The notes below the pieces were generated by a model that saw only the letters and a list, made by a program, of their open reading frames with translations, had not been told where the DNA came from and ran no database searches. Source: UBA3775 sp964572955 (GTDB taxonomy: Bacteria > Bacillota > Clostridia > Lachnospirales > Lachnospiraceae). Taken from it: a stretch of DNA of 7,698 nucleotides. The stretch covers positions 1 through 7,698 of the forward strand of contig CAZNGY010000063.1 in the NCBI GenBank assembly GCA_964572955.1, in the 5' to 3' direction. The position numbers and the translations under genes are program-made. Of the stretch, positions 1 to 5,647 are shown piece after piece. Every line of letters begins with the position of its first letter. The stretch's first letter is position 1.

Positions 1-760
1 ATGCCGGAAGATAATCCTCTACATCATTTCCCTCCGAGAGAACCTGTATATACATATTCTCCAGGAATTCATCCGAAGCCTCTTTATTCTCGACATTACC
101 GACAGGTTTTTCATTATAGAACCATGAATATGAGTAGTGTATTCTTTCTCCGAGTCTGTCAAATCCATCCTTAGTAAGCATACCGACATCAAAATTAATT
201 GCATCAAACATCAAATCCGTATTCTTTTCATGCAAAGTCGAATAATTTACATATGCTATAAGTCCGACAACTTTATATTTATAATCTCCTATTTTAATCT
301 CATCATCAACCGTTATTCCTGCATTATCTGCATGCATACGATCTATTGCCACTTCATTTTCATTTTCAGGCAGACGTCCATCCATAATGCAGGCTTCATT
401 TATCTCGTCATTTTTAACATATACTCTGATTGTACCATCGGATTTGCCATCATTATCATTATCTTCATTTTCGTTTCTGTAAAAAAATTCATATATTTTT
501 GAATTTGTTTCAGAACTGATTTTTTTAATAAGTTCCTCATCTGCCTTTTTAGTAAGTTCAAAATGTCCATCTTCCAATTTGTATTTGTCTGCTGACTCGT
601 CTGCGGCTTTAATCATACTATTGTTCGCCACATACAATCCCGACACAAATCCAATTACCAGAATTAAAAAAATCGATATAACAAAATATTTTTTCCAATC
701 CGTTTTAAGTTCTCTGGGAATTCTTTTTATAAGAGGGTTACCTGTTTTCTTACTGTTCAT
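1..760 (-). CDS. FtsX/MacB-like ABC transporter permease, N-terminal part (runs off the window)
   Basis: The frame opens at ATG 760 and stays open for 253 codons to the window edge, so the C-terminal membrane domain is outside. An AAGGGAG-type ribosome binding site precedes the start, 12 bp after the stop of the ATPase gene, which indicates one operon. Residues 1-24 are basic and cytoplasmic-like (KKTGNPLIKRIPRELKTDWK). Residues 25-45 form one hydrophobic helix (YFVISIFLILVIGFVSGLYVA). The rest is a long polar, acidic extracytoplasmic domain. Residues 125-170 carry a MacB periplasmic-core-like pattern, with GRLPENENEVAID followed by a V/G-rich beta segment (YKYKVVGLIAY). Such permeases normally have one helix, a large extracellular domain and three further helices, and they move peptides, lipids or antibiotics by a mechanotransmission mechanism. 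Residues 100-108 (DNDNDGKSD) fit the DxDxDGxxD calcium-loop pattern. The substrate cannot be told. The family call is fairly secure from the partner ATPase. Confidence 0.85.
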   Translation of the reverse strand, partial: MNSKKTGNPLIKRIPRELKTDWKKYFVISIFLILVIGFVSGLYVANNSMIKAADESADKYKLEDGHFELTKKADEELIKKISSETNSKIYEFFYRNENEDNDNDGKSDGTIRVYVKNDEINEACIMDGRLPENENEVAIDRMHADNAGITVDDEIKIGDYKYKVVGLIAYVNYSTLHEKNTDLMFDAINFDVGMLTKDGFDRLGERIHYSYSWFYNEKPVGNVENKEASDEFLENMYIQVLSEGNDVEDYLPA

Positions 761-772
761 GCCTTCACTCCC

Positions 773-1489
773 TTACCATTCAAGATTTTCCGCGTGAACT
801 TTATTCAAATTCACTTCATTTTTTCTTACAACACCATCACGAAGCTTAATCACACGATCAGCCATATCTTTTATAGCTTCATTATGTGTTACCATAATCA
901 CGGTATTTCCATACTTGGTGTTTACATCCTCTATCAATTTAAGTATTTCTTTAGAAGTATTATAATCCAATGCTCCCGTTGGCTCGTCACAAAGAAGAAT
1001 ATCCGGATTTTTTACAATAGCTCGTCCGATTGACACTCTCTGCTGCTGTCCTCCCGAAAGCTGATTAGGAAGTTTGTATCTGTGTTCATAAAGTCCCAGT
1101 GTATTCAGAAGTTCATCTATATCAAGAGCATTATCCGATAAATATGCACCGACTTCTATATTTTCCTTTACATTGAGATTCCCTATCAGGTTATACATTT
1201 GAAATACATACCCAAGATGTTTTCTTCTGTATTGAGTAAGTTTCTTTTCACTCATGTCTTTTAATTTATCACCCTTTATTGATATATAACCTGAATCCGC
1301 ATTATCGATTCCACCTATAATATTTAACAAGGTGGATTTTCCCGAACCAGACGGTCCCAACAGAACACAAAACTCTCCTTTTGCAACAGAAAAATTCATT
1401 CCACGTATTACTTCCTGTCTTGTATCTCCGCTTCCAAATCCCTTTTTCAAATCCACAATTTCCAAAAATTTCTTTTCTTCGTCTGACAT
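773..1489 (-). CDS. ABC transporter ATP-binding protein, MacB/LolD type
   Basis: This 238-residue cytoplasmic ATPase powers the adjacent FtsX-like permease. All nucleotide-binding motifs are intact: Walker A GPSGSGKS at 45-52, Q-loop glutamine 97 (YVFQMYNL), signature LSGGQQQR at 144-151, Walker B ILLCDEPTGALD at 164-175, and switch histidine 202 (VTHN). The DEPTGALD sequence and the MYNL after the Q-loop are typical of the MacB/LolD/BceA exporter group. The length is usual for that group. ATG 1489 is preceded by AAAGGA about 8 bases upstream. The gene starts 18 bp after the stop of the HMA-domain gene and ends 12 bp before the permease start, so the three are probably co-transcribed. The short tail after the H-loop carries no extra domain. 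The exported substrate cannot be deduced. Confidence 0.96.
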   Translation of the reverse strand: MSDEEKKFLEIVDLKKGFGSGDTRQEVIRGMNFSVAKGEFCVLLGPSGSGKSTLLNIIGGIDNADSGYISIKGDKLKDMSEKKLTQYRRKHLGYVFQMYNLIGNLNVKENIEVGAYLSDNALDIDELLNTLGLYEHRYKLPNQLSGGQQQRVSIGRAIVKNPDILLCDEPTGALDYNTSKEILKLIEDVNTKYGNTVIMVTHNEAIKDMADRVIKLRDGVVRKNEVNLNKVHAENLEW

Positions 1490-1507
1490 ACTTCCGTCCT
1501 TTCTTAA

Positions 1508-1861
1508 TTACAAGATGTTCTTCACTTCATATCCGGCTTTTTCCACAATTTCGGTTAAATATGAGTTGCTTATTTCTCTGTCCACATATAAAACAGCTCT
1601 TTTTCTCCTTAAACTTACTCTTGCAGCCGCACCTTCAATTTCATTGAGTCTGCTTTCAACCCTTACTGAACAGTTTTTGCATGTCATCCCTTCGATAAGT
1701 ATTATTTTTCTCCCTATTACATTCTCCGGCTTTTTCTTCTTAAGTACTACTGAGTCCCCTCCACCGCAGCACCCACCCTGTCCTTTAAAGTGACTTATGC
1801 TTGAACGAAAAGCATATAATACCATAAGAACAAGTAATAAAATCACTACAACATTTCCCAT
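1508..1861 (-). CDS. small Cys-rich membrane protein with heavy-metal-associated (HMA) domain
   Basis: From ATG 1861 this is a 117-residue protein. It has an N-terminal hydrophobic helix (about residues 2-16, GNVVVILLLVLMVLYAF), then a Gly/Cys cluster (GQGGCCGGGD), a basic linker (KKKK), and an HMA fold at roughly 52-117. The metal-binding loop is MTCKNC, with the two cysteines at 61 and 64 in this numbering. HMA domains bind Cu(I) or similar soft metals in copper chaperones and P-type ATPases; here the domain would be held at the membrane. ATG 1861 is preferred because GAGG lies 6 bases upstream; ATG 1873 or TTG 1879 would add 4 or 6 residues but have poorer sites. The helix, CCGGG and HMA layout is one I know from Lachnospiraceae. 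It heads the operon with the ABC ATPase and permease, and whether it serves that transporter is unknown. Confidence 0.88.
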   Translation of the reverse strand: MGNVVVILLLVLMVLYAFRSSISHFKGQGGCCGGGDSVVLKKKKPENVIGRKIILIEGMTCKNCSVRVESRLNEIEGAAARVSLRRKRAVLYVDREISNSYLTEIVEKAGYEVKNIL

Positions 1862-1928
1862 ATCATTCCTCATTTCCAAAGAATCTTTCCAATTACTTTC
1901 CCACCTGTAATCAGTTTTCTTTTTAATT

Positions 1929-1964
1929 GGTTAGTTGTGATTCACTGGGTTAGTTTTGTCTAAC
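1929..1964 (-). promoter_or_regulatory. candidate operator: GTTAG/CTAAC half-site cluster
   Basis: On the plus strand, GGTTAGTT occurs twice, at 1929-1936 and 1948-1955, exactly 19 bp apart. The second copy forms an inverted repeat GTTAG-N6-CTAAC (1949-1953 with 1960-1964). A short palindrome GTGATTCAC (1937-1945) lies between them. The cluster sits at or just downstream of the predicted start of the minus-strand operon, a usual place for a repressor. The half-sites resemble the TTAG/CTAA halves of DtxR-family metal regulator boxes, but the spacing differs, so the regulator is a guess. Confidence 0.4.
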
Positions 1965-1972
1965 TCATTGAT

Positions 1973-2001
1973 ACATTACTCCACTTTATTCCTATTGTCA
2001 A
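1973..2001 (-). promoter_or_regulatory. promoter of the HMA-ABC operon
   Basis: On the minus strand a perfect -35 box TTGACA (2001-1996) is followed after 17 bases by TAATGT (1978-1973) as a weak -10. Transcription would start near 1966 and give a leader of about 100 bases before ATG 1861. The -35 is consensus, but the -10 matches only in part. Confidence 0.55.
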
Positions 2002-2086
2002 GACCTCTTTTTGATTTTCCCTAATAACTTTCCCCAATACATATTCAAAAAAAACAACTGCAGATGTTCCATTTTAATTATTCTCA

Positions 2087-2095
2087 TGCTATAAT
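2087..2095 (+). promoter_or_regulatory. extended -10 promoter for the 151-residue protein gene
   Basis: TGCTATAAT fits the extended -10 pattern TGnTATAAT exactly. No good -35 is present 16-19 bases upstream, which is tolerated with an extended -10. Transcription would begin near 2102, about 25 bases before the start codon. No terminator is visible after the gene, so this promoter may also drive the RNA-like region and the reverse transcriptase. Confidence 0.65.
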
Positions 2096-2126
2096 TACAA
2101 TGAATATTAAAAAAGGAGTATATATT

Positions 2127-2582
2127 ATGGGTTTTTTCGACAAATTATCCTCATTTATCTCTACCGCATCCAAGGTTTCTGATAAGGCGATTGATATTTA
2201 TTCTCAAACAAAAAATGTATCGGACTCATTTTCAGGTAATGCAAAGACAAGTCCTGTAAGAAGCCCCGGCAAAAATGTTAACCAAAGGATAAAAAACGTT
2301 TGTGCCTATAGTTTTCCTGAATATACACTTAAATCTAATATCTCAGCTTCCATAGTCAATGCAGACTCCGAGGCAAGAGATTTCAGTTTTATGCTTTATA
2401 GGGACAATTCTCCTAAACTTGCAATAATGGTTTTATCCGGACATAACGACTATGCCAAAAGGGATGTAAAAGCAGCTCATAAAGCATGTCGTGTCTATGG
2501 TATAAACTGTATTAATATAATGACTTATCTTCCAAGTACTGAAGAATATATTACTGACAGAATTGCGGAAAATATCCGCTGA
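2127..2582 (+). CDS. hypothetical protein, 151 residues
   Basis: ATG 2127 is chosen because AAGGAG (2113-2118) lies 8 bases upstream. The in-frame ATG at 2064 lies upstream of the promoter and has no binding site. I do not recognise the family with confidence. Residues 1-34 (MGFFDKLSSFISTASKVSDK and onward) look like an amphipathic helix. Residues 35-52 are a Ser/Pro/Lys-rich linker. From about 60 to the end there is a compact alpha/beta region with a hydrophobic strand (KLAIMVLSGHNDY) next to an acidic strand (FSFMLYRDNSP), then a Lys-rich helix and a Tyr/Ile-rich end. That strand order is faintly like PD-(D/E)XK nuclease-fold proteins, but no clear catalytic triad is visible. It has no signal peptide and no membrane span. 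It lies 185 bp upstream of the reverse transcriptase on the same strand with no terminator between, so co-transcription is likely and a functional link possible. Confidence 0.8.
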   Translation: MGFFDKLSSFISTASKVSDKAIDIYSQTKNVSDSFSGNAKTSPVRSPGKNVNQRIKNVCAYSFPEYTLKSNISASIVNADSEARDFSFMLYRDNSPKLAIMVLSGHNDYAKRDVKAAHKACRVYGINCINIMTYLPSTEEYITDRIAENIR

Positions 2583-2669
2583 TTCTTTTATTTAATCTGG
2601 AAAAAAAGAAAGAGAAATGTGAATTTTTTTACGCCCACGGTGGGCGAAGCATAAGCCGCTGATTGTTTT
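2576..2669 (+). repeat. direct repeat CCGCTGATT, two copies 80 bp apart
   Basis: CCGCTGATTCTTTT at 2576-2589 recurs as CCGCTGATTGTTTT at 2656-2669, with 13 of 14 bases identical. A third, shorter copy GCTGATT starts at 2728. The first copy spans the stop codon of the 151-residue gene, the second lies in the large loop of the RNA-like region, and the third abuts the closing stem. This could be chance in AT-rich DNA or a site of template homology for the reverse transcriptase. Confidence 0.5.
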
Positions 2670-2750
2670 GTGGGTAACAGGCTTATGTTCATGCCCGGTG
2701 GATAAAGCACAGCTTTATCGCTTCAAAGCTGATTTCTCTTTCTTTTTTTA
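2600..2750 (+). ncRNA. putative structured RNA upstream of the reverse transcriptase
   Basis: The gap between two genes shows far more base pairing than spacer DNA should. A perfect 18-bp inverted repeat joins AAAAAAAGAAAGAGAAAT (2601-2618) with its complement at 2732-2749 and encloses 113 bases. Inside, CATAAGCC (2650-2657) pairs with GGCTTATG (2680-2687). This arm extends through GAA/TTC and GGGC/GCCC, with small bulges, to 2642-2696 and has a 22-base loop. GATAAAGC/GCTTTATC (2701-2708 with 2712-2719) is a perfect 8-bp hairpin with an ACA loop. A competing small hairpin CGCCCA/TGGGCG lies at 2632-2646, and AGCTTT/AAAGCT at 2711-2730 competes with the ACA hairpin. A U7 run lies at 2624-2630. 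A weak -10-like TTTAAT at 2591-2596 would start transcription near the closing stem; otherwise the RNA is processed from the upstream gene's transcript. It is probably the template or partner RNA of the RT. The ends are approximate. Confidence 0.65.
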
Positions 2751-2754
2751 TTTT

Positions 2755-2760
2755 AAGGAG
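2755..2760 (+). promoter_or_regulatory. ribosome binding site that fixes the TTG start of the reverse transcriptase
   Basis: AAGGAG lies 7 bases before TTG 2768, and no ATG or GTG in frame has comparable support nearby. The site begins 6 bases after the 3' end of the closing stem of the upstream RNA, so folding of that RNA could influence ribosome access. Confidence 0.75.
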
Positions 2761-2767
2761 AAAGATT

Positions 2768-4015
2768 TTGCCGGAAATTTTGCAAATTGAAAAACTTTTT
2801 TCACCTGAATTCTTTATGGATTTTGTTAATTATAAAAAAGCCTCCTCCAACACTTCAACTGATGAAATCACACTGTTGGAGAGCTATATTTCATCCGATG
2901 CATTTAATAAGGTAAAAACACTTATTGCTAATGGACGTTTTCCTGAAGAACCATCAATCAAAAAGATAATAAATAAAGACGGAAACACCGGAAAAAGAAT
3001 TGTATATTCATTTAATTCCGATACCCTTATCGCTCTGAAATACATTGCCTACACTCTGTATCAGTACGACTTCCTGTTTTCAGACAATTGTTATGCATTC
3101 CGGAGAAACAAAGGTGTAGGTACAGCCATTAAAAGAATAAAAAACAACAAATCACTTCCTTTTAAATACTGCTACAAGGCTGACATACATAATTATTTCA
3201 ATTCGATAAACACCGGTTACTTACTAAAAAAACTACAATTCATAAATGAGTGCGACCCTCTGCTTTATAAAATTTTTGAAAATCTTCTTCTTGAAGAATA
3301 CACTTTCTATAACAGCAAACTTATAAAGGAATCCAGAGGCGCTATGGCAGGAATACCCGTTTCTGCTTTTTTCGCAAATATTTATCTTTCGTCTATGGAT
3401 CAGATGTTTTATGAGGAAGATATAGATTACTTTCGTTATTCTGATGACATAATTGTATTTGCTGAAACAAGAGAGGAACTTGAATTATACAAAGACCGTA
3501 TATACAGTCATCTGAAATCAGTCGGTCTTTCAATCAATAAAAACAAGGAAAGCCTTTCAAATCCCGGCGAAACCTGGGAATTTCTCGGTTTTTCATATAA
3601 TTCAGGCATAATCGATCTCTCCGAAAATACTATACGAAAGATGAAGCGCAAAATAAAGCGTAAAGCTCATGCCCTCTCACGATGGCAACGAAAAAAAGGT
3701 CTTTCACCGGATAAAGCCGCTAAAGGATTTGTCAATACCATGAACCGAAAATTTTTTGGAACGCCAACTAACGAAATATCAGACAACGAACCTTCTGAAC
3801 TTACATGGAGCAGATGGTTCTTTCCTTATTTAAATACTCACAATGGTCTGGCAGTAATTGACCGGTATATGCAGGAATACATACGCTATCTTTACACCGG
3901 CAGACATTACAAAGGAAACTACCGCATCAGCTACCAGGATTTAAAACAGCTCGGCTACCGGAGTCTGGTTCATGAATTCTACTGCTTCAAAAAAAATAAG
4001 ATTTTACTTTACTGA
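2768..4015 (+). CDS. reverse transcriptase, probably defence-associated (DRT/unknown-group type)
   Basis: This 415-residue RNA-directed DNA polymerase has fingers and palm at about 60-285. It carries a conserved CYAFRRNKGVGTAI segment at 108-121, motif A KADIHNYFNSI with catalytic Asp139, motif B GAMAGIPVSAFFANIYL (191-207), motif C YSDD (224-227), motif D GLSINKNK (253-260) and motif E WEFLGF (270-275). A basic thumb follows (KMKRKIKRKAHALSRWQRKK). The C-terminal 70 residues (WSRWFFPYLNT, IRYLYTGRH, LGYRSLVHEF) look conserved in pattern but match no fused enzyme. There is no maturase X or HNH domain, no retron NAxxH or VTG signature, and motif B differs from the DGR form. The gene follows a structured RNA-like region with no fused effector, the layout of DRT2-type systems, which make cDNA from the upstream RNA in anti-phage defence. 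The RT call is secure; DRT2-like is the leading guess, with DRT9 or another unknown group as alternatives. Confidence 0.93.
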   Translation: MPEILQIEKLFSPEFFMDFVNYKKASSNTSTDEITLLESYISSDAFNKVKTLIANGRFPEEPSIKKIINKDGNTGKRIVYSFNSDTLIALKYIAYTLYQYDFLFSDNCYAFRRNKGVGTAIKRIKNNKSLPFKYCYKADIHNYFNSINTGYLLKKLQFINECDPLLYKIFENLLLEEYTFYNSKLIKESRGAMAGIPVSAFFANIYLSSMDQMFYEEDIDYFRYSDDIIVFAETREELELYKDRIYSHLKSVGLSINKNKESLSNPGETWEFLGFSYNSGIIDLSENTIRKMKRKIKRKAHALSRWQRKKGLSPDKAAKGFVNTMNRKFFGTPTNEISDNEPSELTWSRWFFPYLNTHNGLAVIDRYMQEYIRYLYTGRHYKGNYRISYQDLKQLGYRSLVHEFYCFKKNKILLY

Positions 4016-4037
4016 ACGGCAGATAAAAGAGTATAAT
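4008..4037 (+). promoter_or_regulatory. promoter of the DUF1846 gene
   Basis: A consensus -10 TATAAT lies at 4032-4037, with TTTACT (4008-4013, 4 of 6 matches) 18 bases upstream as the -35. The -35 overlaps the end of the reverse transcriptase gene. The start point would be near 4044, leaving a leader of about 69 bases. Confidence 0.6.
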
Positions 4038-4043
4038 AGGTTT

Positions 4044-4081
4044 TGTTTGGTTTATTGGTATTACTGAAAAAAATCCAAACA
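4044..4081 (+). promoter_or_regulatory. inverted repeat TGTTTGG/CCAAACA at the predicted transcription start
   Basis: TGTTTGG (4044-4050) and CCAAACA (4075-4081) are perfect 7-bp arms separated by 24 bases, beginning at the expected start point of the DUF1846 transcript. It could be an operator or a leader hairpin. No T-run follows, so it is not a terminator of the upstream gene. Confidence 0.35.
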
Positions 4082-4112
4082 GGAAAGATATAATTAAATT
4101 GAGGATAAACTT

Positions 4113-5591
4113 ATGAAAATCGGATTTGACAATGAAAAGTATCTAAAAATTCAATCTGAACACATTAAAGAAAGGATTAACCAGTTTGGTGACAAACTTT
4201 ATCTCGAATTCGGTGGAAAACTCTTTGATGACTACCATGCTTCAAGAGTTCTTCCCGGCTTTAAACCTGACAGTAAGCTCTCAATGCTTATGCAGCTTGC
4301 TGATATTGCTGAAATCGTAATCGTAATCAGTGCTTCAGATATCGAAAAGAACAAAGTTCGCGGCGACCTTGGAATAACTTATGATGTTGATGTTTTACGT
4401 CTTATAAGCGAATATGAAAAAAAGGGACTTTATGTAGGAAGTGTGGTAATAACACATTTTTCAGGACAACCTGCAGCACTCTCTTTCAAGGAAAGACTCG
4501 AAAAGAAAAATATTTCTGTATACAAACACTACTTCATTGATGGTTACCCATCCAATATTCCTCTTATCATAAGTGAAAACGGATTCGGAAAAAATGATTA
4601 TATTGAAACAAGCAAACCACTGGTTGTAATCACCGCTCCGGGACCCGGAAGCGGAAAGATGGCAACCTGTCTTTCCCAGCTGTACCATGACAACATAAGA
4701 GGGATCAAAGCCGGGTATGCCAAGTTTGAAACATTTCCGATTTGGAACATACCTCTTAAACACCCTGTTAATCTTGCCTACGAAGCTGCCACGGCAGATT
4801 TGAACGATGTGAATATGATTGACCCATTCCATCTTGAAGCATACGGTGAAACCACCGTCAACTACAACAGAGACATTGAAATATACCCTGTACTTAATGC
4901 TATTTTTGAAGAAATATATGGTAAAAACACTTACTATAAATCTCCAACAGATATGGGTGTCAATATGGCAGGTAAATGCATCATAGACGATGAAGCATGC
5001 TGTCAGGCTTCAAGAATGGAAATCATACGCAGATACTATAACGCAGTAAATCATTCTGCAAAAGACGGTACCGGAGAAAACGAGGTCTATAAGATTGAAC
5101 TTCTTATGAAACAAGCTAAAATCTCAACAGATGATCGAAAAGTTACCGTTGCAGCAAAAAAACGTTCTGAAGAATTAGGCGTTCCATGTGCGGCAATTGA
5201 ACTTAACGATGGTACTATTATCACTTCCAAGACTTCTGATTTTCTCGGAGCTTCTTCTGCCCTCATACTTAATGCCCTCAAACATCTTGCCGGCATTGAA
5301 CATGATGAAAAGCTTATTAAACCGGAATCAATTGAACCCATTCAGGAACTTAAGGTTAAGTATCTCGGTGGAAATAACCCGCGTCTTCACAGTGATGAAG
5401 TTCTCATAGCGCTGGCACTTACATCAGTCAGAAGCCCTAATGCAAGACTTGCTCTTGAACAACTTCCAAAACTAAAAGGATGTCAGGTACACACATCCGT
5501 AATGCTGTCAGAAGTTGATTCAAAGACTTTCGCCAGACTGGGTATTGACCTGACCAGCGAACCAATAAATACAAAGAAAAAATTATACTAA
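4113..5591 (+). CDS. DUF1846 family protein
   Basis: The 492-residue length is normal for DUF1846, a cytoplasmic family widespread in Firmicutes and some Actinobacteria with no agreed function. ATG 4113 has a GAGG box 8 bases upstream. Features I recognise are the N-terminal MKIGFDNEKY...QSEHI start, the FGGKLFDDYHASRVLPGF block (33-50), a Rossmann-like strand IVIVISASDIEKNK (68-81) followed by RGDLGITYD, and a glycine-rich nucleotide-like loop TAPGPGSGKMATCLSQLYHD (174-193). The GPGSGK at 177-182 resembles a P-loop, but no Walker B partner is obvious. The C-terminal half is mixed alpha/beta and ends in a soluble basic tail. There is no signal peptide or membrane span. It has its own promoter and a strong terminator, so it forms a single-gene unit, and a link to the reverse transcriptase is unlikely. 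The family is sure; the function is unknown. Confidence 0.95.
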   Translation: MKIGFDNEKYLKIQSEHIKERINQFGDKLYLEFGGKLFDDYHASRVLPGFKPDSKLSMLMQLADIAEIVIVISASDIEKNKVRGDLGITYDVDVLRLISEYEKKGLYVGSVVITHFSGQPAALSFKERLEKKNISVYKHYFIDGYPSNIPLIISENGFGKNDYIETSKPLVVITAPGPGSGKMATCLSQLYHDNIRGIKAGYAKFETFPIWNIPLKHPVNLAYEAATADLNDVNMIDPFHLEAYGETTVNYNRDIEIYPVLNAIFEEIYGKNTYYKSPTDMGVNMAGKCIIDDEACCQASRMEIIRRYYNAVNHSAKDGTGENEVYKIELLMKQAKISTDDRKVTVAAKKRSEELGVPCAAIELNDGTIITSKTSDFLGASSALILNALKHLAGIEHDEKLIKPESIEPIQELKVKYLGGNNPRLHSDEVLIALALTSVRSPNARLALEQLPKLKGCQVHTSVMLSEVDSKTFARLGIDLTSEPINTKKKLY

Positions 5592-5598
5592 AAGCCTG

Positions 5599-5630
5599 AA
5601 TGCCGGCAGATAAAATCTTCCGGCATTTTT
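5599..5630 (+). terminator. rho-independent terminator after the DUF1846 gene
   Basis: The arms AATGCCGG (5599-5606) and CCGGCATT (5620-5627) pair fully. The stem continues after one C/T mismatch as AGAT/ATCT with an AAA loop, and it ends in a run of five T (5626-5630). It begins 7 bases after the stop codon. The ribosome binding site of the symporter begins only 8 bases downstream of the T-run. Confidence 0.93.
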
Positions 5631-5647
5631 ACTAGACGGAGGTAAAA

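Noticed and set aside
137..502. 121-residue plus-strand frame at the left end
   Set aside because: It is antisense to the permease extracellular domain, rich in Ile and Phe from complementing acidic codons, and without a ribosome site.
1862..1879. TTG 1879 or ATG 1873 as start of the HMA protein
   Set aside because: ATG 1861 has GAGG 6 bases upstream and puts the hydrophobic helix directly at the N-terminus; the earlier codons lack good sites.
2064..2126. Upstream ATG 2064 as start of the 151-residue protein
   Set aside because: It precedes the extended -10 at 2087-2095 and has no ribosome binding site, whereas ATG 2127 has AAGGAG at ideal spacing.
2600..2755. Simple terminator for the 151-residue gene
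   Set aside because: The 3' arm ends in a T-run, but the arms are 113 bases apart and enclose other hairpins. Terminator stems normally have small loops. Some termination activity cannot be excluded.
2583..4015. Classical retron
   Set aside because: The long closing stem looks like retron a1/a2, but the RT has no NAxxH segment and has a group II-like WEFLGF motif where retrons have VTG. No clear branching guanosine context is seen.
2583..4015. Group II intron with maturase
   Set aside because: There is no domain V-like hairpin near either end, no maturase X or HNH region, and the flanking genes are intact rather than interrupted.
2583..4015. Diversity-generating retroelement
   Set aside because: Motif B is AGIPVSAFFANIYL, without the Ser-Gln form usual in DGR enzymes. 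I see no template/variable repeat pair and no lectin-like target gene.
4461..4832. 123-residue minus-strand frame inside the DUF1846 gene
   Set aside because: It lies wholly antisense to a conserved gene, and its composition reflects the complement of that gene.
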